A stretch of 20,186 nucleotides of DNA from an uncultured Pelagibacteraceae bacterium (GTDB lineage: Bacteria > Pseudomonadota > Alphaproteobacteria > Pelagibacterales > Pelagibacteraceae): the NCBI GenBank assembly GCA_902513415.1, contig CABXMS010000007.1, positions 1 through 20,186 on the forward strand, given 5' to 3'. The position numbers and the translations under genes were made by a program. The stretch's first letter is position 1, and each line of letters starts with the position of its first letter. Below are positions 5,764 through 14,846 of this stretch, one piece after another. The notes under the pieces were generated by a model. That model was not told where the DNA came from, did not search any database, and saw only the letters and a list, made by a program, of their open reading frames with translations.

Positions 5764-6795
5764 ATGAATAAAAATAATTTAACATATGAAAATAGTGGAG
5801 TTAACATTAAAGCTGCTGATAAATTTGTCAAATTCATATCATTAATATCTAAAAAAACTAAACAAAACACTAATTTTGACAATATAGGTAGTTTCGGTTC
5901 TATAACCAAGATTTCAAACAAGTTCAAAAACCCTTATATCGTTACAAGCTCAGATGGTGTTGGAACAAAAATAGAAATTGCCAATCATTTAAAAAAATTT
6001 GATACGATAGGTATTGATCTTGTGGCAATGAATGTAAACGATCTTATAGTTCAGGGAGCTAAACCAATATTATTTCTAGATTATATATCTATCAATAAGA
6101 TCGAATTAAAAAAATTAAAATCAATAATAAAAGGCATAGTGAAAGGTTGTAAAATTGCTGGGTGTGAGTTGGCTGGGGGAGAAACAGCAGAAATGCCTGG
6201 AACTTATTCTAAAGGAAAATTTGATATTGCGGGTTTCTCAGTCGGCCTAGTTGATAAAAAAAAAATTCTAAAAAAAAATAAAATTAAAAAAAACGATCTT
6301 ATACTTGCTGTGCCTTCAAGCGGTTTGCATTCAAATGGCTTTTCATTATTAAGAAATATTTTAAAAATAAAAAAGATTAATGTTAAAAAAAATAAAATTT
6401 TAAGGTCCGAGATTTTAAAAACAACAAAAATTTATGTTAATGAAATTTTAAATTTGAATAAATATAATCTTATTAATGGATGTGCTAATATTACGGGAGG
6501 AGGATTGGAAGAAAATATTAAAAGAATAATACCAAATAAACTTTGTGCTAATATTTTTTTAAATGAAATCAAAATATTAAAAATATTTAAATGGATAAAA
6601 AATCAAGGAGTAAATGATAATGAAATGTTGCGAACATTTAACTGCGGAGTTGGTTTCTGCTTAATTAGCAGTCGAAAAAATTTAAAAAAAATTAATAAAT
6701 TTTTTAATAAAAATTATAAACCTTACATAATAGGTAAAATTATTACTGATAAAAAAAAAATTAAATTTAATGGTAAAATTAATTGGAAAAAATAA
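5764..6795 (+). CDS. purM: Phosphoribosylformylglycinamidine cyclo-ligase (AIR synthetase)
   Basis: PurM closes the imidazole ring, converting FGAM and ATP to AIR in de novo purine synthesis. The 343 residues match the family's usual length of about 345. The N-terminus aligns with E. coli PurM from the third residue (LTYENSGVNIKAADKFV), which fixes the start at 5764. Conserved blocks are SSDGVGTK (62-69), DTIGIDLVAMNVNDLIVQGA (80-99), GGETAEMPG (138-146), GLHSNGFSLLR and NGCANITGGGLEEN, the last a phosphate-binding glycine cluster. The C-terminal third is dominated by Lys and Ile codons. It overlaps purN by 26 bases, so the two are expected to be translated from one message. Only 11 bp separate it from the divergent DUF2066 gene. 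A TATAAT lies immediately before the ATG but is too close to act as its -10; TTGTGG and AATACT with 17 bases between, at about 5667-5695 inside the DUF2066 gene, are a possible promoter. Confidence 0.96.
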   Translation: MNKNNLTYENSGVNIKAADKFVKFISLISKKTKQNTNFDNIGSFGSITKISNKFKNPYIVTSSDGVGTKIEIANHLKKFDTIGIDLVAMNVNDLIVQGAKPILFLDYISINKIELKKLKSIIKGIVKGCKIAGCELAGGETAEMPGTYSKGKFDIAGFSVGLVDKKKILKKNKIKKNDLILAVPSSGLHSNGFSLLRNILKIKKINVKKNKILRSEILKTTKIYVNEILNLNKYNLINGCANITGGGLEENIKRIIPNKLCANIFLNEIKILKIFKWIKNQGVNDNEMLRTFNCGVGFCLISSRKNLKKINKFFNKNYKPYIIGKIITDKKKIKFNGKINWKK

Positions 6796-7354
6796 ATTAG
6801 ATATTGCGGTGTTTATCTCGGGAAAAGGAACCAATTTAAACAATTTAATAAAATTTTCAAAAAAAAAAATATCTCCTATAAAAATAAAATTAGTAATTTC
6901 ATCTAAAAAAAATGCAAAGGGATTAATTTATGCAAAAAAAAATAACATTAAAAGTATGATTTTTAATTTTAAAAAAAAATTGGTTGCAGAAAATAAATTA
7001 TTAAAAATTTTAAAAATAAAAAAAATCAAAATAATTTGCTTGGCGGGTTTTAAGACAATCCTAACAAGCAAATTTATTAACAGTTTTAATGGAAAAATAA
7101 TAAATATTCACCCTTCTCTCTTACCTAAATACAAAGGGTTAAATACTCACAACAGAGTTATTGCAAATAATGAAAAATTTACTGGATGTACAGTTCATTT
7201 TGTAAATAAAAAACTAGATTCAGGTAAAACAATTATTCAAAAAAAAATTAAAGTTAATAAAAAAGATACTATTTCAACTTTAGCAAAAAGAGTTCTTAAA
7301 TTAGAACATCAAATATATCCAAAAGCTTTAAAAAAAATTGCAGCTAATCTTTGA
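6770..7354 (+). CDS. purN: Phosphoribosylglycinamide formyltransferase (GAR transformylase)
   Basis: PurN transfers a formyl group from 10-formyl-tetrahydrofolate to GAR, the third step of purine synthesis. The 194 residues include FISGKGTNLNNLI (15-27), the phosphate-binding start of the fold, LAGFKTIL (91-98), and the catalytic set Asn-112, His-114 (NIHPSLLPKYKG) and Asp-150 (NKKLDSGKTI). The start shown, ATG within the end of purM, gives about nine residues before the first strand, slightly long for the family; an ATT or other rare start nearer DIAVFISG cannot be excluded. The protein is notably Lys-rich between residues 28 and 90 and the gene has several A runs, all in frame. It is co-transcribed with purM. 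Its 3' end overlaps the 3' end of the convergent ndk gene by 11 bases with no terminator between them. Confidence 0.95.
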   Translation: MVKLIGKNKLDIAVFISGKGTNLNNLIKFSKKKISPIKIKLVISSKKNAKGLIYAKKNNIKSMIFNFKKKLVAENKLLKILKIKKIKIICLAGFKTILTSKFINSFNGKIINIHPSLLPKYKGLNTHNRVIANNEKFTGCTVHFVNKKLDSGKTIIQKKIKVNKKDTISTLAKRVLKLEHQIYPKALKKIAANL

Positions 7355-7754
7355 AGAAAAAATCAATTTCAACTTTTGCATTTTCCGAACTATCAGATCC
7401 ATGAACTGAATTTTTATCGATCGATATACCATATTTCTTTCTTATAGTGCCTTCATTAGATTTTTTTGGATCTGTAGCACCCATAAGCTCTCTATTAGCT
7501 AAAATTGCATTATTTTTTTCTAATATCATTACTACAATTGGTCCTGATGATAAATATGCGCACAAATCATTGTAAAACGGTTTGGTCTGATGAACTTTAT
7601 AAAATTCTTCAGCTTCAGACTTTGATATTTGAATTTTTTTTTCTTTAATTATTTTAAAACTATTAATTAAAAATTGATCTTTTATTTGTTTTTCTAAATT
7701 TCTTTCAACCGCATCTGGTTTAATTATCGAAAGTGTTTGTTCAATATTACTCAT
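7344..7754 (-). CDS. ndk: Nucleoside diphosphate kinase
   Basis: Ndk moves the gamma phosphate of ATP to nucleoside diphosphates through a phospho-histidine, balancing NTP and dNTP pools. The 136 residues are slightly shorter than the usual 140-143. Seen are the TLSIIKPDAVERNL opening (7-20), the GPIVVMILEKNNAI strand, RELMGATDPKKSNEGTIRKKYG (88-109) and the active site NSVHGSDS with catalytic His-118, ending in E-I-D-F-F-F. The start ATG at 7754 overlaps the last codons of pepA by 8 bases and has a good Shine-Dalgarno sequence (AGAGGA, 7760-7765) inside pepA, which decides the start. The gene is the second in a pepA-ndk unit. It converges on purN, another nucleotide-metabolism gene, with overlapping 3' ends. 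Confidence 0.96.
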   Translation of the reverse strand: MSNIEQTLSIIKPDAVERNLEKQIKDQFLINSFKIIKEKKIQISKSEAEEFYKVHQTKPFYNDLCAYLSSGPIVVMILEKNNAILANRELMGATDPKKSNEGTIRKKYGISIDKNSVHGSDSSENAKVEIDFFFKD

Positions 7755-9216
7755 AGTTATCCTCTATTAGTTTGTTTAAGAGTCTTACGCCATAAGCTGT
7801 TGCTCCTCCTGAATTTAAAGCTCCTCCATATTTTGAAAAAGCCATACCAGCAATATCTAAATGAGCCCATGGTGTTTTGTTAATAATAAATCTTTGTAAA
7901 AATTGTGCAGCAGTTGTTGAGCCAGCTCCCCCAACATAATTAATGTTTTGCATATCAGCATTTTTAGAGTTCATCAGTTTATCAAAGTTTTTGTGAAGAG
8001 GCATTCTCCATAATTTTTCATCAACGTTTTCACCGGCTTCAAGTAATTGTTTTGATAGTTTATCATCGTTAGAAAAAAGCCCTGCATACTCTGAACCCAA
8101 AGAAACAATAATAGCTCCAGTTAAAGTTGCTAAATCAACTATGAATCTTGGTTTAAATTTTTTTTCAGTGAAAGTTAAAGCGTCTGCTAAAACTAATCTA
8201 CCTTCAGCGTCAGTATTTAAAACCTCTATAGTTTTTCCACTATAAGATTTTACAATATCGCCAGGTCTTTGAGCATTTCCACTTACCATATTCTCAACAA
8301 GGCCAACTACACCAACTGCATTAATTTTTGCTTTTCTTAAAGCCAAAGTTTTCATTAAACCTACTACAGCAGCTGAGCCTGCCATATCATAAGTCATATC
8401 TTCCATAAATTTTGCTGGTTTTAGGGAGTAACCACCAGTATCAAAACAAACACCCTTACCTACAAAAGCTAGAGGCTTACTTTTAGATTTACTACCATTC
8501 CATTCCATAGTAACCAAATAAGATCCTCGTATACTACCTTGGCCCACTCCAAGTAGAGCGCCCATACCTAATTTTTGAAGTTCTTTTTTATTATAAACTT
8601 TAATTTTAAGTCCAATTTTTTTTAATTTAAGTATTCGTTTTGCATATTCATCTGGATGAAGAATATTACCCGGCTCTGATACAAGATCTTTAGTAAAATT
8701 TGTACCTTCAAGTAAAGAGGTAAATCTGTTATTTTTAATTTTTGTTGGAATTTTTTTTCTGAAGACAATATTTATATTCATATCTGTCATTTCTTTTTTT
8801 GTTTTATATTTATTAAATTCATATGACTTTAGTTGCATACCATGTAAAAATTCCTCAATAAAACTTTTGTTTTTAGTTTGAGTTTCATAAATATTATTAT
8901 CGAAAAAAGTTAAATTTGCTAGTAAATTAGATTTAACAAAATTATAAAAATTTGCTCCTTTTTTCTCGTTCTCAGTTGAGGTTTGATTGTTTTTAATTTT
9001 TATTAAAATGATTTTTTGATCTGGGCTATGATTAAAAATAATAAACTCTTTTTTCTTAGATTTATTTGAATTTATAGTTCTGTTTATTTGATTTGATTGT
9101 TTGCTTAATGATAATTTGTTTAATCCATTAATTTTGAATTCTTCGTTAGCAAACAAAACATAATTTTTAATAGTTTTTTCGCTAATACCCTTTTTGTAGC
9201 TTATTTTTATAGACAT
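7747..9216 (-). CDS. pepA: Leucyl aminopeptidase (M17 family, PepA)
   Basis: This is a cytosolic two-metal aminopeptidase that removes N-terminal residues from peptides; some PepA proteins also bind DNA. The 489 residues are normal for the family. The variable N-terminal domain covers about residues 1-165 and is Lys/Asn-rich. The catalytic domain has TKDLVSEPGN (175-184), GKGVCFDTGGYSLKP (253-267) with the metal-binding Lys and Asp, MTYDMAGSAAV (274-284), and the M17 signature NTDAEGRL (334-341), with metal-binding Asp and Glu and the catalytic Arg. The start is ATG 9216, 81 bp from the divergent lptF. It ends inside the start of ndk. In many alphaproteobacteria pepA lies next to and divergent from the lptFG genes, as here. 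No feature suggests altered activity. Confidence 0.95.
   Translation of the reverse strand: MSIKISYKKGISEKTIKNYVLFANEEFKINGLNKLSLSKQSNQINRTINSNKSKKKEFIIFNHSPDQKIILIKIKNNQTSTENEKKGANFYNFVKSNLLANLTFFDNNIYETQTKNKSFIEEFLHGMQLKSYEFNKYKTKKEMTDMNINIVFRKKIPTKIKNNRFTSLLEGTNFTKDLVSEPGNILHPDEYAKRILKLKKIGLKIKVYNKKELQKLGMGALLGVGQGSIRGSYLVTMEWNGSKSKSKPLAFVGKGVCFDTGGYSLKPAKFMEDMTYDMAGSAAVVGLMKTLALRKAKINAVGVVGLVENMVSGNAQRPGDIVKSYSGKTIEVLNTDAEGRLVLADALTFTEKKFKPRFIVDLATLTGAIIVSLGSEYAGLFSNDDKLSKQLLEAGENVDEKLWRMPLHKNFDKLMNSKNADMQNINYVGGAGSTTAAQFLQRFIINKTPWAHLDIAGMAFSKYGGALNSGGATAYGVRLLNKLIEDNYE
7760..7765 (-). promoter_or_regulatory. Ribosome binding site of ndk (AGAGGA)
   Basis: AGAGGA lies 5 bases before the ndk ATG, within the end of pepA. 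Most starts in this window have no recognisable Shine-Dalgarno sequence, so this one is comparatively strong and confirms the overlapping start. Confidence 0.65.
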
Positions 9217-9297
9217 TTTTATAAATATGTACTTTCAGTTGTAATTTAATATAAACTTATAGTTGAAAAATATATAAATATTATCGAGAAAATTTCA

Positions 9298-10434
9298 ATG
9301 AAAAAAACGATTTATAAAAGTTTTATTCAAGAATTTCTAAAATTTTTTTTTCTATCATTGTTCGCTTTAACCTTAATTGTATGGATAATGCAGGCTGTAA
9401 ATTATTTGGATTTTGTTTCAGAAGATGGCCATGGATTTAAGGTATATTTCACCTACACAATTTTAAGTCTACCAAAAATTTTATCTCGTTTAATGATGTT
9501 TGTGTTTTTTGTAAGTCTTTTCTATTCATTATACAAAATGGAAGAAAAAAATGAATTAATTATTTATTGGATAAATGGTATTAAGAAAACTTCTGTAAAA
9601 AGATTTATTATTTTTCTTTCACTAATTTTTCTTTTCTTTCAATTATTATTCAACATTTTTATAACACCTAAATCTCAAGATGCTGCTAGATCATATTTAA
9701 GAGATTCTAATATAGATTTTTTTCCATCTTTAATAAAAGAAAAGAAATTTATTGATATTGTTTCTGATCTTACAATTTTTGTAGAAAAAAAAAATGATGA
9801 TGGATCTTTTAAAAATATTTTTTTAAAAGAATATAATAATAATTCTAAGTATCAAATAATATTTGCTAAAAAAGGAGAAATAAAAACTGAAAAAAATAAT
9901 ATATATTTAGAATTAATTAATGGAAAAATTATTGATAGAGTTAATGACGAAGAAAAAATTATAAGTTTTGATAGTACAATTTTTAATTTATCAAAATATC
10001 AAACTAAAACAATTACTCAGCAAAAAATTCAAGAAGTAAATAGTTTTTTTTTATTTAACTGTATAAAAAATTTAAAAGAAAATAAAAGTATAGAATACCT
10101 AAATATTAACAGAGCCACACATCAACTAAAATGTAATAATGAAATTACAAAAACTTTTTACGAAGAACTTTTTAAGAGAATTATTTATCCATTTTATATC
10201 CCTTTATTGGGTGTGATTGCTTCATTAGTTATGTTGGATGCAAAAAACACTTACAATTATAGTATGAAAAAAATTTATCTTTTTTTACTGGGTTTTGCAG
10301 TGATAGTTTTTGGTGAAATTTCTGTTAAATATACAAGTGAAAATTTACAATCAAATCTAAATTTTATTTTAGTTCCATTATTATTATTTTTAATTGTAAA
10401 TATTTTTTTTAATATAAAATCTCAAAAAATATAA
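9298..10434 (+). CDS. lptF: LPS export ABC transporter permease LptF
   Basis: LptF and LptG form the inner-membrane channel of the LptB2FGC complex, which extracts lipopolysaccharide for transport to the outer membrane. The 378 residues have the YjgP/YjgQ layout: hydrophobic segments at about 14-34, 50-78 and 101-123, a large periplasmic domain (about 125-285, the beta-jellyroll that binds LPS), and three further segments at about 290-312, 322-342 and 350-372. The cytoplasmic section between the second and third segments, EEKNELIIYWINGIKKTSVK (82-101), is the coupling region facing the ATPase LptB. It is first in the plus-strand run and is divergent from pepA, with an 81-bp gap that should hold promoters for both; I see no convincing pair there. 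GAGAAA about 8 bases before the ATG is a weak ribosome binding site. LptF rather than LptG is assigned by its first position in the usual F-G order. Confidence 0.9.
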   Translation: MKKTIYKSFIQEFLKFFFLSLFALTLIVWIMQAVNYLDFVSEDGHGFKVYFTYTILSLPKILSRLMMFVFFVSLFYSLYKMEEKNELIIYWINGIKKTSVKRFIIFLSLIFLFFQLLFNIFITPKSQDAARSYLRDSNIDFFPSLIKEKKFIDIVSDLTIFVEKKNDDGSFKNIFLKEYNNNSKYQIIFAKKGEIKTEKNNIYLELINGKIIDRVNDEEKIISFDSTIFNLSKYQTKTITQQKIQEVNSFFLFNCIKNLKENKSIEYLNINRATHQLKCNNEITKTFYEELFKRIIYPFYIPLLGVIASLVMLDAKNTYNYSMKKIYLFLLGFAVIVFGEISVKYTSENLQSNLNFILVPLLLFLIVNIFFNIKSQKI

Positions 10435-10436
10435 AA

Positions 10437-11519
10437 ATGAATTTAAAAATTTATCAAAAATTAATCATAGTATCTTTTTTAAAGATAATGTTATTAGTTT
10501 CTTTTATCTTTTTTTCTTTAATATTCATTTTAAATATCTTTGAAGAAGTAAATTTTTTTAAAGATATTGATGGTAATCCTTTAAAACCACTCTTACTAAC
10601 ATTTTTAAATACACCATATATAATATATGAAATTTTTCCTTTTATTATTTTAATTAGCACTCAGTTTTTATTTATTAAGTTGATTGAAAATAATGAATTA
10701 TTTTTATTAAAGTCTTATGGACTTAACAATTCTAAAATTTTATTGATTGTAAGTTTAGTTTCCTTTGTTGTAGGACTTTTTCTAATTTTATTTTTTTATA
10801 ATTTTTCTTCAAAATTAAAATTTTTATACTTTGATATTAAAAATGAATTTACAAAAGATAACAAATATTTAGCAGTAATAACTGAAAATGGAATTTGGAT
10901 TAAAGATGAAATCAATAATAACATAAATTTAATTAATGCTCAAAAAATTGATGGTGATTATTTACTTGAAGTAAATATTACACAATTAAATAATGATTTT
11001 GATCTTTCTAAAATTATTCATGCTGAAAAAATTAACATTAGTAATAATCTTTGGAAAATAAAAAATGCAACAACAAAAATTAATAACTTTGAATATAATT
11101 TTGAAAAAGAAATAGTTTTTGAATCAAACTTTGACATAGAAAAAATAAATAACTTATTTGACAATCTATCAAGTCTAACTTTTGTTCAGTTGTCCAAACT
11201 TGAAAAGGAGTATGAAAGTTTAGGTTATTCTACTCTGGAACTTAAGTTACATAACCAGAGAATAATTTCATACCCTTTTTTTATTACTATAATGGCATTA
11301 TTTTCAGGTATAATTATGCTTAACACAAAATTTAATAGATCTAAAATATTCTATTTAATAATCGGAATTCTAAGCTCAGTTTCAATATATTACGTGAATT
11401 ACTTCTCAGGAATATTAGGCCAAAATGGAAAAGTGCCTATTTCCGTATCTATATGGATGCCACTATTTATTTTTATATTATTATCAAGTATTGGAATGGT
11501 AAAAATAAATGAAAAATAA
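10437..11519 (+). CDS. lptG: LPS export ABC transporter permease LptG
   Basis: This is the second permease subunit of the LPS extraction complex. It has 360 residues with the YjgP/YjgQ topology: hydrophobic segments at about 10-33, 53-82 and 100-121, a periplasmic domain (about 122-280) and three C-terminal segments (about 278-297, 304-325 and 335-355). The cytoplasmic coupling section ENNELFLLKSYGLNNSKIL (84-102) corresponds to that of LptF (ENE followed by a G and a hydrophobic run), which supports the pair being paralogues. The 2-base gap to lptF and the 11-base overlap with lptD imply one transcript with coupled translation. It continues the envelope-biogenesis run lptF-lptG-lptD-surA. 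The gene is highly A/T-biased and the periplasmic domain has diverged beyond recognition by eye. Confidence 0.9.
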   Translation: MNLKIYQKLIIVSFLKIMLLVSFIFFSLIFILNIFEEVNFFKDIDGNPLKPLLLTFLNTPYIIYEIFPFIILISTQFLFIKLIENNELFLLKSYGLNNSKILLIVSLVSFVVGLFLILFFYNFSSKLKFLYFDIKNEFTKDNKYLAVITENGIWIKDEINNNINLINAQKIDGDYLLEVNITQLNNDFDLSKIIHAEKINISNNLWKIKNATTKINNFEYNFEKEIVFESNFDIEKINNLFDNLSSLTFVQLSKLEKEYESLGYSTLELKLHNQRIISYPFFITIMALFSGIIMLNTKFNRSKIFYLIIGILSSVSIYYVNYFSGILGQNGKVPISVSIWMPLFIFILLSSIGMVKINEK

Positions 11520-13917
11520 ATTAAAATATTTCATATTAATATTATTTATATTCAATAATTTTAATTCTTCTTATGCTGAGGAAATTAAATTTGACGATAT
11601 AAAATTTGAAGCAAAAAAAATAGAATATTTCAATCAAGAAAATTTAATTAAAGCGTCTGGAAAAGTAAAAATTTTTTTAGACAATGATACAGAAGTTTCC
11701 GCTGAAAAATTTACATATGATAAATCAAATTCCCACTTGATAATAGAAGAAAATGTAATAATTGATGATTTAAAAAATGATATCTATTTAAAATCAAATA
11801 AAATTAATTATTTTAAAAAAAAAGAAATACTAGAGTCAAATACAAAAACAACCATTATTTATAAAAAAAATTATATATTCAATTTAACTAGCTTTGCTTA
11901 CGATAGAAATAAATCTCTTTTAATATCTAAAACTCAATCAGAAATAATAGATAAATTAAAAAATAATATTCAAATGAATGAATTTAATTTTGAAATTATT
12001 AATAAACTTATAAAAGCAAAAAATGTAAATTATATAGACGGAGATAAAAATAAAGGAAAATTAAAAAACGCAATTATTAATGTTGCTGACAATTCAATAA
12101 TTGGTAATGAATTTGAAATTGATTTTTATAATTCTTTATTTGGAAATCCTTTAAATGATCCCAGACTAAAATCAAAATCAGTAATCATAGAAAATAATAA
12201 TACCACTTTATCAAAAGCAGTTTTTACAACTTGTAAAAAAAATGAAGATAAATGTCCTCCTTGGGTAATGAAATCAAAAGAAGTTTTTCATGATAAGGAG
12301 AAAAAAACATTAAATTATAAGAATGCTTGGTTAAATATTTATGATGTTCCTGTAGTATATTTTCCAAAATTTTTTCACCCTGATCCAACAGTTAAACGAC
12401 AATCTGGATTTCTAATTCCAAATTTTGCTGGATCAAAATCGCTTGGTCAATCCATAACTATACCTTATTTTAATGCAATTTCAGAAAATAAAGATTTAAC
12501 TTTTTCACCAAGAGTCTTTTTTGATGGAAGTACAATTATTCAAAATGAATACAGGGAAGTAAATAAAAATAGCGAACATTTAATAGACGCAAGCATGTTG
12601 GTTAATTCTGATAACAAAGGTTCAAAATCTCATTTATTTTTAAATTCGAATTTTGATTTGGCAAAAAATGATGATGGGAACTCTGAGCTATTAATTAAAT
12701 TAGAAAGAGTATCAAATGATACCTATCTAAGAAAATATAACATTATATCTCCTTTAGATAATCATGGAAGTTTAAATTCTAAAATAGAATTATCTGGTTC
12801 AAATGAAAATATAGATTATTTTACTTCGGTAGAAATTAATGAAAATTTAAATAAGCTTCAATCAGATAGATATGAATATATTTTTCCAAATTTTTCTTTT
12901 TCAAAAAATTTAAGCAATAATTTTGATTTACTTGGTAATTTAGAATTTATTTCTAATGGACACAGCAAATTGTATGATACAAATATAAAAGAAAATATTT
13001 TAGTTAATGATTTAATTTACAAGAGTGATGATAAAATAAGTAATAAAGGATTTGTATCAAATATAAAATATTTAATAAAAAATTTTAATTCTGAAGCACA
13101 AAATTCCGCAAATTATAAAAATGAATATGATTCTGGTTTAATGGGCTTATTTTCCTATGAAAGTAAATTACCTCTCATAAATAGAGGAAATAATAATACC
13201 AAAGAAATTTTTACGCCAAAATTATTATTTAATTATAGTCCAAATAAAACTAAAAATATGAAAATTTCTGACAGATTAATTGATACTGATAATATTTTTT
13301 CATTTAATAGAATTAGCAGTGATGACTCGGTTGAGGGAGGAGAATCTCTGACTATTGGTGCTGAATATAAAAAATTTAACCTAGAAGATAAAGAATTTTT
13401 TGGATTTGATTTTGGTTCATCATTTAGAGCAAAAAAGGATCTCGATATACCCATTAGTAGCACACTAGGTCAAAAAACTTCAGATATTGTCGGAAACATT
13501 TTCTATAAACCTACAGAAAAAGTTAAGTTTGATTACAGTTTCAATGTAGATAATAACATGGATACAATAAACTATCATAGTTTCAAAAATGAATTCAAAA
13601 TTAATAATTTCTTTAATACTTTCGAATATTTTGAACGATCTGATGTAGCTGTAAATCAAAGTTTCTATAAAAATGCCGTAGGTTTAAAACTTAACAATGA
13701 AAATTTATTGAAATTTGAAACTCAAAGAAACAAAACTACTGATTTAACGGAATATTATAATTTAATTTATGAGTACAAGAACGACTGCTTAATTGCGTCA
13801 ATAGAATATGATAAAAATTACTATACAGATGCAGATTTAAAGCCGGAAGAAACATTATTATTTAAATTAACTATTGTACCATTTACTTCATTTGAAAATA
13901 TAAGAAAAGTTGATTAG
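11509..13917 (+). CDS. lptD: LPS-assembly outer-membrane protein LptD
   Basis: LptD is the outer-membrane barrel that receives LPS from the Lpt bridge and inserts it in the outer leaflet with LptE. The 802 residues begin with a signal peptide (1-23; hydrophobic FILILFIFNNF, then SYA before Glu). An OstA/LptA-like jellyroll follows at about 25-200 (FEAKKIEY, IKASGKVKI, DTEVSAEKFTYD). The barrel part starts near residue 240 with PPWVMKSKEVFHD, LNIYDVPVVYFPKFFHPDP and the family hallmark KRQSGFLIPNF (296-306). The final strands, LIASIEYDKNYY and LFKLTIVPF, are typical. Cysteines are few: 242, 249 and about 760, which differs from the two-disulfide, four-Cys layout of E. coli. The start lies 11 bases inside lptG. 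The next gene, surA, encodes the chaperone that LptD biogenesis depends on in model species. Confidence 0.93.
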   Translation: MKNKLKYFILILFIFNNFNSSYAEEIKFDDIKFEAKKIEYFNQENLIKASGKVKIFLDNDTEVSAEKFTYDKSNSHLIIEENVIIDDLKNDIYLKSNKINYFKKKEILESNTKTTIIYKKNYIFNLTSFAYDRNKSLLISKTQSEIIDKLKNNIQMNEFNFEIINKLIKAKNVNYIDGDKNKGKLKNAIINVADNSIIGNEFEIDFYNSLFGNPLNDPRLKSKSVIIENNNTTLSKAVFTTCKKNEDKCPPWVMKSKEVFHDKEKKTLNYKNAWLNIYDVPVVYFPKFFHPDPTVKRQSGFLIPNFAGSKSLGQSITIPYFNAISENKDLTFSPRVFFDGSTIIQNEYREVNKNSEHLIDASMLVNSDNKGSKSHLFLNSNFDLAKNDDGNSELLIKLERVSNDTYLRKYNIISPLDNHGSLNSKIELSGSNENIDYFTSVEINENLNKLQSDRYEYIFPNFSFSKNLSNNFDLLGNLEFISNGHSKLYDTNIKENILVNDLIYKSDDKISNKGFVSNIKYLIKNFNSEAQNSANYKNEYDSGLMGLFSYESKLPLINRGNNNTKEIFTPKLLFNYSPNKTKNMKISDRLIDTDNIFSFNRISSDDSVEGGESLTIGAEYKKFNLEDKEFFGFDFGSSFRAKKDLDIPISSTLGQKTSDIVGNIFYKPTEKVKFDYSFNVDNNMDTINYHSFKNEFKINNFFNTFEYFERSDVAVNQSFYKNAVGLKLNNENLLKFETQRNKTTDLTEYYNLIYEYKNDCLIASIEYDKNYYTDADLKPEETLLFKLTIVPFTSFENIRKVD

Positions 13918-14846
13918 TGAAAAAAAATTTTTTAATAATTATATTATTTTGTATAATTTCAAACAATATATTTGCTCAAGACAAAATTTTTATTGCTCTT
14001 ACTATAAATAATGTACCGATAACTAATTTAGACATATTAGAAGAAGCTAATTATTTGTCGGCATTAAATCCAGCTGTTAGAAAAATAAATAAGAAAGAAG
14101 TTTTGTCTATAGCAAAAAATTCTTTGGTTAAAGAAAAAGTAAAAGAACAAGAGTTAATTAAGTATTTTAATCTAAATGAAGAAAATAAATATGTAGATAA
14201 TATATTAAAACAAATTTATTCAAGTTTAAATATTCAAAGCAAAGAAGAATTCAAAAATTATCTATCTAAGTTTGATATTAAACTAGAAAATTTAATTTAT
14301 AAAATTAATATTGAAGCAAGGTGGAATGAATTAATTCATAATTATTATTCAAATAAATTCGATATTGATTATGAAAAATTAAAAAATAAATTAGAAAAAC
14401 AAAAAAATGAAATGGTTGAAATTTATTTACTGTCAGAAATTTTATTCAATATAGAAAATAAATCGGAGCTTGAGAATGTTTACAATAAAATAAAATCAAA
14501 TATAGATAATAATAGCTTTGAAAGTGCTGCAAAGATCTATAGTTTATCTAATACAGCAAAATCAGGTGGAAAAATTGGATGGATTAACAAAAACAATTTA
14601 TCTAGTTCTATGATAAAGGAGCTTGAGAGTTTAAAGATAAATCAAATTTCTAAACCAATAGCAATTCCGGGAGGATATTTAATCTTAAGAATTAATGATA
14701 AAAAAAAAGAAAAGACAAAAGAAAAAAATTTTGAAGATGAACTAAATAAACTTATAATTGTAGAAAGAGATAATAAATTAAATCAATTTTCTATTATTCA
14801 TTTCAGCAAAATAAAGAAAAATACAGAAATAGTTTATGAACCGTAA
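13917..14846 (+). CDS. surA: Periplasmic chaperone / peptidyl-prolyl isomerase SurA
   Basis: SurA escorts outer-membrane proteins, LptD among them, through the periplasm. The 309 residues start with a signal peptide (1-20, hydrophobic FLIIILFCII, ending IFA before Gln). The SurA N-terminal domain follows at about 21-150 (INNVPITNLDILEEANYLSAL and the helix LVKEKVKEQELIKYF). One parvulin domain lies at about 170-262 (LLSEILFNIENKSE, SNTAKSGGKIGWINKNNLSS, PIAIPGGYLILRI). E. coli SurA has two parvulin domains and is about 430 residues long; the single-domain form is common in alphaproteobacteria. The start codon is GTG, whose G is the last base of the lptD TAG stop (TAGTG), which indicates coupled translation; no ATG nearby would keep the signal peptide. 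It overlaps pdxA by 11 bases. Confidence 0.88.
   Translation: MKKNFLIIILFCIISNNIFAQDKIFIALTINNVPITNLDILEEANYLSALNPAVRKINKKEVLSIAKNSLVKEKVKEQELIKYFNLNEENKYVDNILKQIYSSLNIQSKEEFKNYLSKFDIKLENLIYKINIEARWNELIHNYYSNKFDIDYEKLKNKLEKQKNEMVEIYLLSEILFNIENKSELENVYNKIKSNIDNNSFESAAKIYSLSNTAKSGGKIGWINKNNLSSSMIKELESLKINQISKPIAIPGGYLILRINDKKKEKTKEKNFEDELNKLIIVERDNKLNQFSIIHFSKIKKNTEIVYEP

Noticed and set aside
6240..7330. Very A-rich, lysine-rich stretch across purM and purN as possible foreign DNA or decay
   Set aside because: Both proteins keep all catalytic motifs in frame, and similar composition occurs in pdxA and rsmA; it reflects the genome's base bias.
9217..9297. Promoters in the pepA/lptF gap
   Set aside because: The gap must hold promoters, but none of the AT-rich hexamers has acceptable -35/-10 spacing, so I list none.
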